28,754 nucleotides of DNA from a virus. Made by a program: the position numbers and the translations under genes. Below the pieces are notes generated by a model. The model had not been told where the DNA came from. It did no database searches and saw nothing but the letters and a program-made list of their open reading frames with translations. Positions 6,843 through 14,391 of this stretch are shown one piece after another. The stretch lies in IMG/VR virus record IMGVR_UViG_3300036761_000666, positions 1-28,754 of that record. One strand, 5' to 3'. Positions within the stretch are counted from its first letter, which is position 1. Each line of letters opens with the position of its first letter.

Positions 6843-7609
6843 TGGCAACGCAAATCATTCCATTTACTGAAGTAGAACGCCCTCTCCTTAATTTACCAAA
6901 AGGAGACCCTTGCTTAAACGTATCAGAGTTTTATGCGGATACAATACAAGGTGAAGGTATTCATATAGGGCATCCTGCAGCCTTTTTGAGAATGAAAGGA
7001 TGTGTAATGAAATGTACATTCTGTGATACGCAAGAAGTTTGGAGGTATGGGAGTTATTATCCCATCTTTGAATTGCTGGACCTTATAGAAGAATATAAAT
7101 TGGTAGAAAAGTTTAAAGAAGGTCAACATCTTGTATTAACGGGTGGCAGCCCATTAATGCAGCAAAATGGAATCTACAAATTGCTATTAGGATTTGAAGA
7201 TAGATACAAATTTAGACCTTATACAGAGGTAGAGACAGAATGTGTTCTTATGCCTGATCCTTATTTGCAACTTTACATAGATTGTTGGAACAATTCTCCT
7301 AAACTTGCCAATAGTGGTGTAGATTTTGCATGGAGATATAAACCAACGGTTATTGGTACAATGGCAAATCTACCAAACAGTTGGTTTAAATTTGTTGTGT
7401 CAAGTCATAAGGATTGGAAAGAGATACAAGAATATTATCTTGATAAGAAACTTATTCGCAAAGCACAAATAATACTCATGCCAGAAGGTGCTACACGTGA
7501 GACTTTAGAGAGTAATAGACGTATGGTAATTGATTTAGCCATAAGGCACGGTGTACGTTATTTAACCAGAGAACATATAATTTTATGGGATAAAAAGATC
7601 GGAGTTTAA
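6842..7609 (+). CDS. queE: 7-carboxy-7-deazaguanine synthase QueE (radical SAM)
   Basis: 255 residues. The radical SAM cluster motif is C54-x3-C58-x2-C61 (GCVMKCTFCDT), preceded by the QueE signature F-x-A-D-T-I-Q-G-E-G. LVLTGGSPLMQ replaces the more common GGEPLL. SPKLANSG and KFVVSS match the QueE core. It contracts the CPH4 ring to 7-carboxy-7-deazaguanine (CDG) using S-adenosylmethionine and an Fe4S4 cluster. It overlaps queD by one base. No QueC gene, which would convert CDG to preQ0, is found in the window, so CDG may be the end product of the purine branch or the substrate for the tailoring genes downstream. Confidence 0.92.
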   Translation: MATQIIPFTEVERPLLNLPKGDPCLNVSEFYADTIQGEGIHIGHPAAFLRMKGCVMKCTFCDTQEVWRYGSYYPIFELLDLIEEYKLVEKFKEGQHLVLTGGSPLMQQNGIYKLLLGFEDRYKFRPYTEVETECVLMPDPYLQLYIDCWNNSPKLANSGVDFAWRYKPTVIGTMANLPNSWFKFVVSSHKDWKEIQEYYLDKKLIRKAQIILMPEGATRETLESNRRMVIDLAIRHGVRYLTREHIILWDKKIGV

Positions 7610-7629
7610 AACAGAAGTGTATAACATAT
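7606..7629 (+). promoter_or_regulatory. Recurrent intergenic motif, copy 2 (putative phage promoter)
   Basis: TTAAA, six bases, GTGTATAACATAT. It sits in the 52-base gap between queE and the acidic gene at 7662 and would start a transcript carrying folE to dpdA. It matches copies at 1102 and 17794. Twelve bases separate TTTAATCA (7642-7649) from the next ATG. Confidence 0.4.
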
Positions 7630-7661
7630 CGACGAACAAGGTTTAATCAAAATTTAAAAAC

Positions 7662-8471
7662 ATGATTTCAAAAAAACAATTAATCAATGCGGCGAAAGAG
7701 TTTAATACTCTTCCCCTAGATCCTCCAATAGATACCAATGTATCTGTAGAGGAACTTACCAGAGTAATAAGAACGGAAGTACTTGGAATAGGTTCCGAAG
7801 ATCCGCCTCTTATTGGACCCGATGATCAGTTTAGTCCAGAAACAATGGAACTGATAGATACATTTATGACAGAAGATGAGAAAAAAGAAGAAGTTGTGGA
7901 AGAGACAGAAATTGTAGAGGAAAAAGAAGTTGTAGAACCCCCTTCATTAAAAGAAGAAGTGGACGCTGCTGAAACACTAAAAGAGCTCAAAGCAATAGCC
8001 ACCACAGATGGATTCTTTAAAGAGATACGTGGCAAACTTAGCGGTTACAGAACTGCAGATGCACTTCGTGCAGCAATGCTGGACGTGCTGAAAGAAGAAG
8101 CAGATGCACTTCGTGCAGCAATGCTGGACGTGCTGAAAGAAGAAGAAGAGAGTGTAAAAGCTGTCGTTGAAAAAATTCATGAGAAAAACATTGCCTCTAA
8201 AGCACCTAAAACATCTACTCCTGTGGAAAAGAAAGAACCTAAGAAAGATGTAACACCAAAGACAGCCACTAAAAAGAAAGAAAGTACTCCTCATGAGTCC
8301 AATGAGGATCTTGCTCTTCGTCTCTTAAAAGAAGAAGCCGATGCTGAAACTATTCAAGCAGCTTTTAATACTGTCTATGTGGCAAAAGGAAAGAACATCA
8401 CTAAAGTTTTTCTTGAGAAGCGTATTAAAATCTACATGGACATCGCACGTAGAAAAGTAGAGGTAAAATGA
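7662..8471 (+). CDS. Acidic/Lys-rich hypothetical protein with internal tandem repeat
   Basis: 269 residues, no family recognised. The N-terminal 70 residues are ordered. They are followed by a Glu/Val-rich low-complexity stretch ([20 protein letters not shown]), a helical segment ([20 protein letters not shown]) and two identical 15-residue repeats ([15 protein letters not shown]). A Lys/Pro/Thr-rich linker and a final helical domain ([19 protein letters not shown]) complete it. The helices around the repeat look like small HeH/SAP- or Rho-N-like units, which often bind nucleic acid, but this is weak. It overlaps folE by four bases. It may be an accessory subunit of the modification or replication machinery; there is no direct evidence. 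Confidence 0.6.
   Translation: MISKKQLINAAKEFNTLPLDPPIDTNVSVEELTRVIRTEVLGIGSEDPPLIGPDDQFSPETMELIDTFMTEDEKKEEVVEETEIVEEKEVVEPPSLKEEVDAAETLKELKAIATTDGFFKEIRGKLSGYRTADALRAAMLDVLKEEADALRAAMLDVLKEEEESVKAVVEKIHEKNIASKAPKTSTPVEKKEPKKDVTPKTATKKKESTPHESNEDLALRLLKEEADAETIQAAFNTVYVAKGKNITKVFLEKRIKIYMDIARRKVEVK
8055..8144 (+). repeat. Perfect 45-bp tandem duplication inside a CDS
   Basis: 8055-8099 and 8100-8144 are identical 45-base units starting GCAGATGCACTTCGTG. They keep the frame and duplicate [15 protein letters not shown]. The complete absence of third-position differences indicates a very recent duplication by slippage or recombination. Confidence 0.97.
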
Positions 8472-9010
8472 GTGGAGAAGAACTAATCCGTCAACAATTA
8501 CAACTAATAGGAGAGGTTTGTACTCGTGAAGGTCTAAAGGATACTCCTGCTCGTGTCATCCGCAGTTGGAAAGAATTGTATGTTGGCTACGGGCAGGATC
8601 CTAAGGATCTACTCACAGTTTTTGAGGCAAAGGGTTATAATCAAATTGTTTTGCTTAAAGACATTGAATTGTTTTCTATGTGTGAACATCATATGCTTCC
8701 TTTCTTTGGTAAAGCCCACGTGGCATACATCCCAGGCGAGCATGTTATAGGTATTAGCAAGCTGGCACGGCTTGTAGACATCTATGCGAGAAGGCTTCAA
8801 ATACAGGAACGTCTTGGGGACCAAGTAACAGAGGCTTTAATGAAGTATTTAAAACCACGTGGTGCGGCATGTATTATTGAAGCTGTTCATTTGTGTATGA
8901 GAATGCGTGGATGTTCAAAGCAGCACTCTACAATGATTACGTCATCCATGCGTGGTACATTTCTAACGGATCCTACTTTTGAGACTAAATTATTAACGAT
9001 GATAAAATGA
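8468..9010 (+). CDS. folE: GTP cyclohydrolase I FolE
   Basis: 180 residues, close to bacterial FolE. Zinc ligands are C72 and H75 in [20 protein letters not shown] and C143 in HLCMRMRG. The substrate-binding signature [15 protein letters not shown] and the C-terminal [15 protein letters not shown] are intact. It opens the imidazole ring of GTP to form dihydroneopterin triphosphate, the shared first step of folate and 7-deazaguanine synthesis. Flanking queD/queE and the QueD-like gene place it in the deazaguanine route. It overlaps both neighbours by four bases (ATGA), so it is translated as part of one operon. Confidence 0.94.
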   Translation: MSGEELIRQQLQLIGEVCTREGLKDTPARVIRSWKELYVGYGQDPKDLLTVFEAKGYNQIVLLKDIELFSMCEHHMLPFFGKAHVAYIPGEHVIGISKLARLVDIYARRLQIQERLGDQVTEALMKYLKPRGAACIIEAVHLCMRMRGCSKQHSTMITSSMRGTFLTDPTFETKLLTMIK

Positions 9011-9339
9011 AAACAAAAAACATTATTATCCGTACAACCTTTGCGGCGACTCATCATTGGCCTGACGTTGATGTACCTGGTGTAGAATATCTTAAATATA
9101 CACACAGGCACCTGTTTTATGTAGAGATGAAATGGAGTGTCTCGCATGGTAACAGAGAGATAGAGTTTATTGATCAAAAGAAGAAGGTAGATACTTATTT
9201 ACAGCAACTCTACTCAGGTCACTTTTTAGGGAGCAAATCCTGTGAGGATATTGCACTTGAACTGATGAATGTCTTTAACGCTAATTATGTATCTGTGTTT
9301 GAAGACAACGAAAACGGGGCAGAGGTTTATGCAGATTAA
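9007..9339 (+). CDS. QueD-like T-fold protein lacking the catalytic Cys (candidate DpdL-type decarboxylase)
   Basis: 110 residues. [11 protein letters not shown] and the following THRHLFYVE match the zinc-ligand strands of QueD: H16/H17 and the H33-x-H35 pair. [11 protein letters not shown] fits the QueD helix after the core, and [12 protein letters not shown] stands where QueD has its SETP/Glu strand. The Cys that precedes HGH in true QueD is absent, so it should not perform the QueD reaction. From memory, a QueD-like CDG decarboxylase named DpdL was proposed in phages carrying unsubstituted 7-deazaguanine; this gene is a candidate. Its position between folE and the modification genes agrees. 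QueD-like fold likely; activity inferred. Confidence 0.65.
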   Translation: MKTKNIIIRTTFAATHHWPDVDVPGVEYLKYTHRHLFYVEMKWSVSHGNREIEFIDQKKKVDTYLQQLYSGHFLGSKSCEDIALELMNVFNANYVSVFEDNENGAEVYAD

Positions 9340-10678
9340 TATCATTGATACCAGCAGCACGGAGTTCAACAGAGGCAGCTTCTGTTATGCACCATATCTT
9401 TGTTACAATGGTTTAACTCAGATGGGACATGACGTACAAATATTTGAAACAATACGTCCTGAAGACTTAGACCGTATTACAGATGCAGATGTGCAGATTG
9501 TAACACTCTGGTCTTACCCACAAATTGAGAGTGCCTTCTTATTTGCACACTTTCTTCCATTTACATTTGGTAAAGACAATATATATTTTGTAGGCTATCG
9601 TCCACTTATAGAGCAACTTGGGTTAAGATACGTGACAAAATACTTTGGATTTGATCTTATGCAAGATGAAATGTTTTTAAAGAATGCAATGATGTCCTAT
9701 CCAGACAACTATGGTAAATTTCAGCGTCTGTTGTTAAGTGATTGTGATATGCATCTCAAAACCCTTGAGAAAGGGCATCTTGTACACCCACTCTTTACAA
9801 CGTATGGATGCCCAAATGGTTGTGCCTTTTGCCCATCTACTGAGAATTGTGGCAAAGGTAGAGTTATACTTAGTACGGATCAGGCTATTACAATGCTCCA
9901 GCGTTGCCACTCACTTGGTATTAAATATATTCATTTAACGGATGAGGATTTTTTCTACAATATACATCGAGCGCATGACATACTGAATGCACTTGTAGGA
10001 ATGGATATGCACCTTATAGCACTTGGCTCAGCCAGAGTCGTACGGAAATTCATTGAGAAGTATGGGACAGGAATACTCAGTATGTCCGGACTTGAGGTTA
10101 TTGAGATAGGCTTTGAATCAGCCTCAGAAACAATATCTACTTCTATGGGAGTAGGCAAGTCCCTTGGGGATTGTGAAGCACTTGCAGAAATTCAAGAGGA
10201 TCTTACTGCTCGTATATTCTGGTTAGTACAGACGTTCTTCCCAGGTGAGACAATCTCTACACTTAATGAAACCGGACGTTTTATGAATACATATGGTTTT
10301 GATGTAGAAGAAGTTGTTGGAAGATTACGCACCAATGGTACTAAAGGTGGATTAGGGCAATTCTTTCAACCATATCATGGTCTACCCATATTCCAAGATT
10401 TGGTTAAAGAAGGTCTGTTTTTAACAGATCGCCCTATCCGCCTCATACCAAGTTACCTACCAAACACGTTTCTTGAGAGTACAATAAAAAAGGTTAATTT
10501 AGATAAGTTTCAAGAGGATGTTGTACCCTGGTTAGAAATGTACAATGTAAAAAATTATCCTTTTGAAATAAAAGAAGGGGATCAAATTAAAGACTTTATT
10601 ATAGGTAAACCAATTGCAGAGCAGATGCGTAATGCTATTGCTCTTGCTATATTTGCAAGAATGGGGGTAATACAATGA
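9329..10678 (+). CDS. Radical SAM enzyme with Rossmann-like (B12-binding-type) N-terminal region
   Basis: 449 residues from ATG 9329, overlapping the previous gene by 11 bases. The N-terminal 150 residues look like the Rossmann-type domain of class B/B12-binding radical SAM proteins (YNGLTQMGHDVQIFE, ADVQIVTLWSY). No D-x-H-x2-G cobalamin motif is seen, so cobalamin binding is doubtful. The Fe4S4 motif is C161-x3-C165-x2-C168 (YGCPNGCAFCPS), followed by ITMLQRCHSLGIKYIHLTDE and VIEIGFESASE, typical barrel strands. It overlaps the glycosyltransferase gene by ATGA. Located between FolE/QueD-like and DpdA, it may modify the deazaguanine or the DNA base by a radical C-H or C-C reaction. Substrate unknown. 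Confidence 0.72.
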   Translation: MQINIIDTSSTEFNRGSFCYAPYLCYNGLTQMGHDVQIFETIRPEDLDRITDADVQIVTLWSYPQIESAFLFAHFLPFTFGKDNIYFVGYRPLIEQLGLRYVTKYFGFDLMQDEMFLKNAMMSYPDNYGKFQRLLLSDCDMHLKTLEKGHLVHPLFTTYGCPNGCAFCPSTENCGKGRVILSTDQAITMLQRCHSLGIKYIHLTDEDFFYNIHRAHDILNALVGMDMHLIALGSARVVRKFIEKYGTGILSMSGLEVIEIGFESASETISTSMGVGKSLGDCEALAEIQEDLTARIFWLVQTFFPGETISTLNETGRFMNTYGFDVEEVVGRLRTNGTKGGLGQFFQPYHGLPIFQDLVKEGLFLTDRPIRLIPSYLPNTFLESTIKKVNLDKFQEDVVPWLEMYNVKNYPFEIKEGDQIKDFIIGKPIAEQMRNAIALAIFARMGVIQ

Positions 10679-11700
10679 TGCTAATTTTAAACATTCCAAT
10701 TGAGCCACTTGAGGAGAGATATTCCAACCAGTGGCGGACGTGGTTCCGAGAAGGACTTGCTGGTCCAGATTTTATGGCACTTAGTATAGATCCTGCAATG
10801 GTTACCACAGGTAAAATTAATGTAGGTTCGTTTCTTGATGTTGTAGATACAAACCTGTACAAACTATCACAAACGACAGAGATAATTAATCTTATGCGTA
10901 ATGCAGAGAAGGATCAACAGATAGTCTTGTTCTTTCAAGACTTGTGGCATCCTGGACTGGCTAATATTGCATATGTACGAGATGGATTAGGAATGAAAAA
11001 TGTCAAGATTTGTGGCTGTTTACATGCTGGCTCTTATGATGAGCATGATTTTTTAAACAAGCAAGGAATGACACCTTGGGCAATGCATCTTGAGAATGGT
11101 TGGTTTAGAATTGCTGATAAAATTTTTGTTGCAACGTCTTACCACTTTCATTTACTTTGCAGTAGACGCAGAGTGGATCCTAAAAAGGTTGTAGTTACAG
11201 GATTTCCTATGTATCCAGATTTTACTGAATTTTTTACTGAGAATGAGAAGGAAAACATAGTTGTATTTCCACACCGTCTGAATGAAGAAAAGCAACCTCA
11301 ACTTTTTGATGCATTAGCCCGGGAACTTAGAGAAGAGATGCCCGATTGGATTTTTGTTAAAACTAAAGAAGAGACCTTTTCTAAAGGTGAGTACTATGAA
11401 CTTCTTAATAGATCTAAAATTGCCGTATCATTTGCATTGCAGGAGACTTGGGGTATTGCAATGCAAGAAGCCGTACTTTGTGGGTGCATTCCTATTTGTC
11501 CTAATAGATTAAGTTATACAGAAATGTATAATGATTTATTCTTGTATGACAAATTAAGTGATGTTAAAGAATTAATACGCAGGTTTGCAAATAACAAAAC
11601 CGAGAAGTTATTATGGTGCCAACAAGATCTGTTCCTTGTAAAAGGTAAAAAGGCTATTCCAAATATGATAGAAGAAATAAAAAAGTTATGTGATGAATAA
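10675..11700 (+). CDS. GT-B (GT4-like) glycosyltransferase
   Basis: 341 residues. The C-terminal Rossmann half has the retaining-GT features VFPHRLNEEKQPQLFDALAR (E-x-K-Q-P donor region), YELLNRSKIAVSFA, and the E-x7-E motif in QETWGIAMQEAV, then LCGCIPICPNRLSY. The N-terminal half (LFFQDLWHPGLANIAYVRDG, CLHAGSYDEHDF) would be the acceptor domain. It has no membrane segment. In T4-like phages, GT-B enzymes glucosylate modified bases in DNA. Here the gene is coupled to a radical SAM gene (ATGA overlap) and to dpdA (8-base overlap), so glycosylation of a deazaguanine or DNA base is attractive. Acceptor and donor are unknown. Confidence 0.75.
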   Translation: MMLILNIPIEPLEERYSNQWRTWFREGLAGPDFMALSIDPAMVTTGKINVGSFLDVVDTNLYKLSQTTEIINLMRNAEKDQQIVLFFQDLWHPGLANIAYVRDGLGMKNVKICGCLHAGSYDEHDFLNKQGMTPWAMHLENGWFRIADKIFVATSYHFHLLCSRRRVDPKKVVVTGFPMYPDFTEFFTENEKENIVVFPHRLNEEKQPQLFDALARELREEMPDWIFVKTKEETFSKGEYYELLNRSKIAVSFALQETWGIAMQEAVLCGCIPICPNRLSYTEMYNDLFLYDKLSDVKELIRRFANNKTEKLLWCQQDLFLVKGKKAIPNMIEEIKKLCDE

Positions 11701-12733
11701 TATTTACAACTACAGAATTTTTGCAGACTGCGGTGCACCTTCTTATTATAACAAACATAAGAAGATACAGAAGAAGCGTGATGTGATGGGGACTGTGTTA
11801 AAAGACAGGAAACATGATGATTACTCTTACACCACAGAACCAGCCTATAATGACTATCGCAATGCTTACATTGAGTTTCTGTTGGCAAACAAAGACAAAC
11901 TGACAACCTATTCTAACCTTGACGTAATTAACAACCCAAGATTAACATACATAAATCAGCGGATACTTGAAGATGCAGGACTTAAACCAATACCAGTATT
12001 CCATTTAGGTAGTGATGAAAAGTATTTAAAACGGTATGTAGACAACTATGAGTATATTGCCCTTGGTGGACTCATTCCAAATACAACTAAGGAGCTCTAT
12101 AATTGGCTTGACAGGCTATATCGTGAGGTGCTTTTGGATGAACATGGGATGCCGAGAGTCAAAGTACATGGATTTGCTTGCACCAGCTTAAAGTTAATGA
12201 CACGTTACCCATGGTATAGTGTAGATAGTGCAACAGCAAGGAAACTTGGTAACTTTGGTTCAATACTTGTACCACAGTTTAGTACACGTGATGAGATGTT
12301 TACTGTACAAATTTCATCAAGAGATGTAAAACCTAAATTCCGTCTTACACCTGGACAGGCAGAGGTCATAAATGCTTATTCAGAAAAATATGGTATTACC
12401 TTACAACAATTAGAAGATAATATTATTGACAGGGTTGCATGGAATTATTTAGCATTTAAAGAGAAAATAGAAGAACTCACACCTCACTGGCCTTGGGGCT
12501 TTGATGATAAAAGTAAACCATTTGGAGACAAGGCTGTTAAAATGGAAAAGGTTGGAGCAAAAGACAGACTTACCTTATATTTTGCAGGTGTATTGTCTAA
12601 AAGTGAAGAGGATTGTTTGTGGGAAGCACTTGCCCATACTGATGCACCTGAAGTACATAGTGGAAGATTACAATCTTTCTTTTACAGAAAGGATTTAGAA
12701 TATCTAATCAGGTTAAAACATGAAGGAAAATGA
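11693..12733 (+). CDS. dpdA: DpdA-like DNA 7-deazaguanine transglycosylase (TGT family)
   Basis: 346 residues from ATG 11693 (GTG 11690 is also possible). It is a TGT-type barrel protein. FADCGAPSYYN (D12) corresponds to the D-S-G-A/G strand of tRNA-guanine transglycosylases. KVHGFACTSLKLMTRYPWYS followed by VDSAT (D178) is the signature I associate with phage DpdA proteins, where H-G/A-F, the T-S-L helix and the Y-P-W-Y-S-V-D-S stretch are conserved. YIALGGLIP fits the middle strand. DpdA swaps guanine in DNA for a 7-deazaguanine base. Context is decisive: FolE, QueD and QueE are in the same operon. Which DpdA subfamily, and whether replacement is partial or complete, cannot be judged by eye. 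Confidence 0.85.
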   Translation: MNNIYNYRIFADCGAPSYYNKHKKIQKKRDVMGTVLKDRKHDDYSYTTEPAYNDYRNAYIEFLLANKDKLTTYSNLDVINNPRLTYINQRILEDAGLKPIPVFHLGSDEKYLKRYVDNYEYIALGGLIPNTTKELYNWLDRLYREVLLDEHGMPRVKVHGFACTSLKLMTRYPWYSVDSATARKLGNFGSILVPQFSTRDEMFTVQISSRDVKPKFRLTPGQAEVINAYSEKYGITLQQLEDNIIDRVAWNYLAFKEKIEELTPHWPWGFDDKSKPFGDKAVKMEKVGAKDRLTLYFAGVLSKSEEDCLWEALAHTDAPEVHSGRLQSFFYRKDLEYLIRLKHEGK

Positions 12734-13365
12734 AAAAAGAAGTTGGACCCCTTCTTACAGAAGGCTTTGAGATCGAGTCGGGGCAAGGTTATGAAGCAGG
12801 GTCAGAATTACTTATAAAGCGCATTCAAACATTTATTCAACCTGAATTTGCTCAGGTAGGTTATATGGTTGAGAGTGCGAGAGATTTACACAAAAGACAT
12901 CCAGGCGTAGACAAATACAAAGAATGGAGTGACATGTCAAGCAGGCTGGGAGGAGTGTCTGGTAACACACAAATTGTATATCCTATGAATGAACCAGATG
13001 CCATAGGTAAAAAGTTTGCAATGTCTTGGGTGGCAAGTCAGTTACAACTTACCAGTTACCATAAGGCACAATGGAGAATACCAGCACAATATAGACGGAG
13101 AGATATGTCTGAGACAGAGATTATCAATACTGTTTTACCTATACTTGACAAAGAGAATGTTTATTGTTATGTTCAGGTTGGATACTCATATTATCTTTTG
13201 GTAAGATTTGGTGATTTTACACCGTCTACTTGGGGAACCTCTTTTAGAAGTAAAGGAGGTCAAAACAAATTAGATGTTATGTACATAGAACCAAAGTATT
13301 TGGTAAGACAATTATACCCAATATCAAAATTAAAAGAACATCTGGACAGAATATTTAACAAATAA
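12730..13365 (+). CDS. Hypothetical protein following dpdA
   Basis: 211 residues, not recognised. It is soluble, with no signal peptide, membrane helix or Cys cluster. Visible stretches include IQPEFAQVGYMVESARDLHK, WRIPAQYRRRDMSETEIIN and a strand-rich C-terminal half (VYCYVQVGYSYYLLVRFGDF). It overlaps dpdA by four bases and ends three bases before the sliding clamp, so it is co-expressed with both. A role as partner of DpdA or as a replication accessory is possible but unsupported. Confidence 0.6.
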   Translation: MKKEVGPLLTEGFEIESGQGYEAGSELLIKRIQTFIQPEFAQVGYMVESARDLHKRHPGVDKYKEWSDMSSRLGGVSGNTQIVYPMNEPDAIGKKFAMSWVASQLQLTSYHKAQWRIPAQYRRRDMSETEIINTVLPILDKENVYCYVQVGYSYYLLVRFGDFTPSTWGTSFRSKGGQNKLDVMYIEPKYLVRQLYPISKLKEHLDRIFNK

Positions 13366-13368
13366 AAT

Positions 13369-14391
13369 ATGGAAATAAAAACAGCTGATTTAAGAAAAGC
13401 TCTATCCATTGTTAAGCCAGGACTGGCTAACAAAGAGTATATAGAGCAAACAACATCCTTTGCCTTTATGGAAGACCGTGTTGTCACATACAATGATGAA
13501 CTCTGTATTATGCACCCAATAGAAGGACTTGGATTAACGGGGGCAATACAGGCAGAGGCATTATATGCCTTACTTGGTAGGATAAAGGAAGATATGGTAA
13601 AACTTGACGTAGAAGGAAACTCCTTAAGCCTACGAGCTGGAAAGGTAAAGGCAGAGTTCTTCTTTGAACACACAATTAAACTACCACTTGATCAGGATGT
13701 TGCCACAGTAGGTAAGTGGCATAAAATACCTGACAATTTACTTCGTTTTATTAAACTGGCGATAGGCTCTTGTGCAAAATCAATGAGCTTTGGAGAATTA
13801 ACTGGAGTACATGTTACAAAAGAAGGTATTGTTGAAAGTGGGGATACATATCGCTATACAAAATGTAATACATCTAAACTGGCCATAGGTAGTTTTGTCA
13901 TGCCAGCTAATTGTGCAGAAGAGATTGTAAAAATTGATCCTGCACCAACGGAAATATCAGAAGGGGATGGATGGATACATTTTAAAAATGAACGTGGTAC
14001 ACAAATTTCCAGCAGAGTGTACGCTGATGACTTTCCTGATATATCAAAATTCTTTATCATGGAAGGAGATGCTTTTACATTTCCACCAGAGGCCACCGAG
14101 ATGATAGAACGTGCAGAGATTTTTGCAGAACAGGATCATGTTGCAGATGAACGTATAAAAATTGAGTTGTCTAAAGGTAAAATGTCAATGACAGCGGAAT
14201 CAGATCAAGGACGCTTTGAAGAGAAATTGAGAGTAGATTATGAAGGGGAACCTCGTAGATTTGATATGATTCCATATGTTCTCAAGGATGCCCTTGTACA
14301 TAAAGACACCAAATGTTACATAGGAGAAAATCGTGTCAAGTTTATAGGTGAGAATTGGGCGTATGTAGGAGCATTAATGATAACGGAATGA
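13369..14391 (+). CDS. DNA polymerase sliding clamp (beta-clamp-like)
   Basis: 340 residues, in the range of three-domain beta clamps (about 370). The N-terminus (TADLRKALSIVKPGLANKEY, then TTSFAFMEDRVVTYNDE) has the helix-then-strand pattern of a beta-clamp domain. VKLDVEGNSLSLRAGKVKAEF repeats the K/L-rich strand pair. The C-terminus (CYIGENRVKFIGENWAYVGA, then LMIT) resembles the final strand of DnaN, where the hydrophobic cleft lies. It is immediately upstream of the polymerase exonuclease gene (ATGA overlap) with the clamp loader 3.4 kb on, a complete processivity set. It would ring DNA and tether the family A polymerase. Identity is moderately strong; sequence divergence is high. Confidence 0.72.
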   Translation: MEIKTADLRKALSIVKPGLANKEYIEQTTSFAFMEDRVVTYNDELCIMHPIEGLGLTGAIQAEALYALLGRIKEDMVKLDVEGNSLSLRAGKVKAEFFFEHTIKLPLDQDVATVGKWHKIPDNLLRFIKLAIGSCAKSMSFGELTGVHVTKEGIVESGDTYRYTKCNTSKLAIGSFVMPANCAEEIVKIDPAPTEISEGDGWIHFKNERGTQISSRVYADDFPDISKFFIMEGDAFTFPPEATEMIERAEIFAEQDHVADERIKIELSKGKMSMTAESDQGRFEEKLRVDYEGEPRRFDMIPYVLKDALVHKDTKCYIGENRVKFIGENWAYVGALMITE

